A stretch of DNA of 8,846 nt from Clostridia bacterium (GTDB lineage: Bacteria; Bacillota; Clostridia; Oscillospirales; Acutalibacteraceae). The notes below the pieces were generated by a model that was given only the letters and a program-made list of their open reading frames with translations, did no database searches and had not been told where the DNA came from. The DNA lies in the NCBI GenBank assembly GCA_017501865.1, contig JAFVWD010000129.1, forward strand, positions 1-8,846. The letters are read 5' to 3'. The position numbers and the translations under genes were made by a program. Below are positions 7,901 to 8,846 of this stretch, piece after piece (within the stretch, counting starts at the first letter, position 1; every line of letters starts with the position of its first letter).

Positions 7901-8846
7901 TGAAGCAAAGCCTGCAACCTGTACAGCTACAGGACTTACAGCAGGTAAAAAGTGTACTGTTTGTGGAACTACAACAGTAGCACAGCAAACCGTACCTGCA
8001 TTAGGTCACGACTTCAGTGCAGAATTTACAGTAGATAAAGAAGCAACAGTAACAGAGGAAGGCTCAAAGTCAAAACATTGCTCACGTTGTGATGAAAAGA
8101 CAGAAGTAACAGTAATAGAAAAACTTGCGCCACCTCTTGCAACACCTGTTGTAAAAACTGCTAACACAGCAAAAGGTATAAAGGTTACCTGGGCTAAGGT
8201 AGACAATGCACAAAAATATGTAGTTTACCAAAGAAGCTATAACGCAAAGACTAAAACATGGAGCGGTTGGAAAGCACTTAAAACAACAACAGGCTTGAGC
8301 TATGTTGACACAACCACAAAGCTCGGAACAATTTACCGTTACACAGTAAAGGCTGTAAACGGAAGTAACGTAAGCGGTATTAAGTCTACATCAAATATTA
8401 AGTTCGACGTAAAGCCAACCGTAACAGTAGCAAATGCTTCAAACGGTATTAAAGTAAGCTGGTCTACAGTAGCAAATGCAACAGGCTACACAGTTTACAG
8501 TTCAACCTACAATTCAAAAACAAAGAAATGGTCAGGCTGGAAAAATCGTGGTACAGCAAAAGCAAATGCAAAGAGCTGGGTAGACAAGAGCGCAAAGAAG
8601 GGTACTATTTACAAGTACACAGTACGCGCAAGATATGGTAGTGCGGCAAGTAGCTTTGTAGCAAGTGCAAACATAGTTCGTTTACTTAACCCGACAGTTA
8701 AGGCTGTTAAAGCTTCAAACGGAATTAAAGTAACCTGGAATAAAATTGCAGGAGCTAAAAACTACAAAATCTACCGTGCAACATATACAAACGGCAAATG
8801 GAGCGGTTGGAGTGCAATAAAAACAACCAACAACAAAACATTTGCA
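4923..8846 (+). CDS. Secreted modular surface protein: BspA-type LRR array, Cys repeats and Fn3-like repeats (3' end outside window)
   Basis: The frame is open from ATG 4923 to the last base, 1308 codons without a stop, so the C-terminus lies outside the window. The upstream GGAGG supports this start. Domains in order: Sec signal peptide (1-29, MKKIISLFLAF core, cleavage likely after ANA); a beta-rich domain resembling PPC/carbohydrate-binding-like modules (about 32-129); an acidic Gly/Tyr/Asp linker (130-157); a long array of BspA-type leucine-rich repeats (about 158-946) with units such as VTIPSSVKTIQGNAFSYC; three Cys-containing repeats (947-1068); and two full plus one partial Fn3-like repeats (1070-1308). 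Such proteins are exported and usually cell-wall bound or released, acting in adhesion, protein-protein contact or binding of host or plant polymers. The cell-wall anchor, dockerin or other C-terminal signal cannot be seen. There is no lipobox (the only early Cys, C18, follows GI). No catalytic domain is visible. The gene is transcribed divergently from the acyltransferase operon. Confidence 0.92.
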   Translation, partial: MKKIISLFLAFVFVVGICASAPMTIKANAAEVTTLELAMEYTLPVGSYYFTPQYDGWYKFESSDGGDPVVYIELNEDDTDYYADDDYGVDNNFRCFVELKTTDSVCVKISNYNEEDTTEITFQITYEGTDAPEYTDDVDNEGGYDDDGGYDDEGDSSALTENGFTASKLTDTTCEIDAIDSVAINNGVLNIPETICGYTVTEVSDWLDCNNSSDVKVINIPDTLNSTGFYSRFYNLEAINASESNTLFKTINGVLYNKDVTLIEAIPSAFKGVLFIPKEVTNFDYSGINVEDFEIEDGNTAFSMRNGFLCNADGTVLKKATSKISTEFTLTKNVIVEQYCFRGSKLEKLTVASDVTTITYSAFSGCENLKTVTIPSSVKTIQGNAFSYCGNLANVTLSEGLTAIGAAAFQCCYDIKNLNIPKSVAEIECYAFASAGLTSVTIPGNVKTIWDSTFVGCRYLETVVFEDGVEEIYDAFEDSTELKNIVIPDSVKRISANCFSKTAYYNDESNWENGVLYVSNYVLKAKESISGTYTVKQGTKGFADCAFSGCESLTEVIIPDSVKFIPYSAFQYCTSLKTVVIGNGVTDIIEEAFYGCNALENLTVGNGLKNINSWAFADCSSLESVVLPNSLVSIDEYAFTRCTSLRDVVIPNSLENMGTGAFSECPALKNISQNTSFDDKVSISTSVTKISYRGFYGCTSIKSVVIPESVKEIDGLAFYGCEQLSSISIHDGVTKIGGAAFTGTAYFNNESNWNNGGLYLGKYLIAAKPSVPSAYVVKDGTRVIAGSVFEGRALTSVVIPDSVVTIGDFAFSDCTNLTSVTISDNVTSIGRKAFETNSANKEVDQETGVEFYYVGNHLVDISNYSSDSYKTLKIKDGTKCIATGVLNGLSQVETLIIPSSVTSINADNLSWWAELKSVVFDGSENQWKKVVVGENNDALFNANITFTHEHNFLNATITKQPTCTETGVKTSTCACGDVKTEVIPAKGHTEVVLEAKPATCTATGLTAGKKCTVCGTTTVAQQTVPALGHDFSAEFTVDKEATVTEEGSKSKHCSRCDEKTEVTVIEKLAPPLATPVVKTANTAKGIKVTWAKVDNAQKYVVYQRSYNAKTKTWSGWKALKTTTGLSYVDTTTKLGTIYRYTVKAVNGSNVSGIKSTSNIKFDVKPTVTVANASNGIKVSWSTVANATGYTVYSSTYNSKTKKWSGWKNRGTAKANAKSWVDKSAKKGTIYKYTVRARYGSAASSFVASANIVRLLNPTVKAVKASNGIKVTWNKIAGAKNYKIYRATYTNGKWSGWSAIKTTNNKTFA
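5343..5387 (+). repeat. 18-nt tandem repeat coding for an acidic Gly-Gly-Tyr-Asp-Asp linker
   Basis: Two 18-nt units (5343-5360 and 5361-5378) share GGCGGTTATGACGA and are followed by a partial third (5379-5387). They encode EGGYDD, DGGYDD and EGD at residues 141-155. The segment lies between the N-terminal beta domain and the LRR array and is probably a flexible, strongly negative spacer. The near identity of the units at DNA level points to recent slippage, and copy number may differ between strains. Confidence 0.75.
6429..6560 (+). repeat. Copy A of a long-period insert within the LRR array
   Basis: Residues 503 onward read AYYNDESNWENGVLYVSNYV and then a KAKESISGTYTVKQGTKGFA-type segment before the LRR pattern resumes. 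The same module recurs exactly 242 codons later at 7155, with 13 identical bases (CGAAAGTAATTGG, 6443-6455 and 7169-7181). This indicates internal duplication of a block of LRRs plus insert. Confidence 0.7.
7155..7286 (+). repeat. Copy B of the long-period insert within the LRR array
   Basis: Residues 745 onward read AYFNNESNWNNGGLYLGKYL followed by an AAKPSVPSAYVVKDGTRVIA-type segment. It aligns with copy A at an offset of 726 nt (242 codons). A more diverged relative follows near residues 850-888 (EFYYVGNHLVDISNYSS and then KIKDGTKCIATG), and an earlier one at about 246-270 (LFKTINGVLYNKDVTLIEAI). Confidence 0.68.
7761..8126 (+). repeat. Three Cys-containing repeats (PTCTETG...C.CG...PA.GH type)
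   Basis: Residues 947-1068 form three units of about 40 residues. Unit 1 has C963, C973, C975 and GH at 987-988; unit 2 has C1000, C1011, C1014 and GH at 1028-1029; unit 3 has C1053 and C1056 only. Unit 2 shows the standard form PATCTATG, KKCTVCGT, VPALGH. Unit 1 has CAC in place of CxxC, and unit 3 has EATVTEEG where the first Cys should be. Similar modules are common in surface proteins of gut Clostridia. The paired Cys and His could bind metal or form disulfides, but this is not shown by the sequence. Confidence 0.78.
8130..8846 (+). repeat. Fn3-like repeats, two complete and one cut by the window edge
   Basis: From residue 1070, units of about 90 residues repeat. GIKVTW/GIKVSW occurs at 1085, 1175 and 1267, and WSGW at 1113, 1203 and 1293. 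Each unit has a Y.VY strand, a TK.WSGWK turn and a GTIY.YTV.A strand, the layout of small Fn3/Ig-like beta sandwiches that space or display other domains at the cell surface. The third unit is cut by the window end, so the total copy number is unknown. Confidence 0.8.

Noticed and set aside
8006..8206. Minus-strand open frame of 66 codons
   Set aside because: It is antisense to the Cys-repeat/Fn3 boundary, where T-poor coding DNA leaves few stops on the other strand.

Overview
The window is about 8.8 kb of AT-rich DNA. Its codon use, strong Shine-Dalgarno sites, sigma-A-type promoters and protein families (family-3 solute-binding protein, cytoplasmic GH3 glycosidase, BspA-type leucine-rich surface protein with Cys and Fn3-like modules) suggest a Gram-positive gut Clostridia, perhaps a Ruminococcus/Oscillospiraceae-like commensal. 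That placement comes from reading family styles, not from a database search.

Layout. (1) 1-2653, plus strand: the 3' end of an amino-acid-type ABC transporter solute-binding protein, followed after 22 nt by a complete 700-residue GH3 glycoside hydrolase with no signal peptide. (2) 2661-2705: a strong hairpin that can serve as terminator from both sides, between convergent transcription units. (3) 2707-about 4713, minus strand: a two-gene operon transcribed leftward. Its first gene is a condensation/alcohol-acetyltransferase-like acyltransferase with an HxxxDG motif. Its second is a small zinc-ribbon protein with six predicted membrane segments. (4) About 4714-4922: a divergent intergenic region with a near-consensus promoter for the minus operon (TTGACT-17-TATAAT), a plausible promoter for the plus-strand gene, and an 18-nt near-perfect palindrome between them. 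(5) 4923-8846, plus strand: one reading frame of 1308 codons without a stop, running off the right edge. It encodes a secreted modular protein: signal peptide, beta-rich N-domain, acidic Gly/Tyr/Asp linker, long BspA-type LRR array, Cys-containing repeats and at least three Fn3-like repeats.

How the parts relate. The solute-binding protein and GH3 enzyme may be co-transcribed and would link uptake with intracellular oligosaccharide hydrolysis. The acyltransferase and zinc-ribbon membrane protein are probably a functional pair, perhaps an acyl transfer step near the membrane, but the substrate is unknown. The large surface protein is divergently transcribed from that pair and may share control through the intergenic palindrome.

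No tRNA, rRNA, CRISPR array, insertion sequence or phage gene was recognised. The least ordinary points are the promoter inside the longest reading frame of the acyltransferase (which moves its start to a probable CTG codon), the uncharacterised acyltransferase/zinc-ribbon pair, the intergenic palindrome, and the mosaic structure of the surface protein. None of them amounts to clear proof of a new system.
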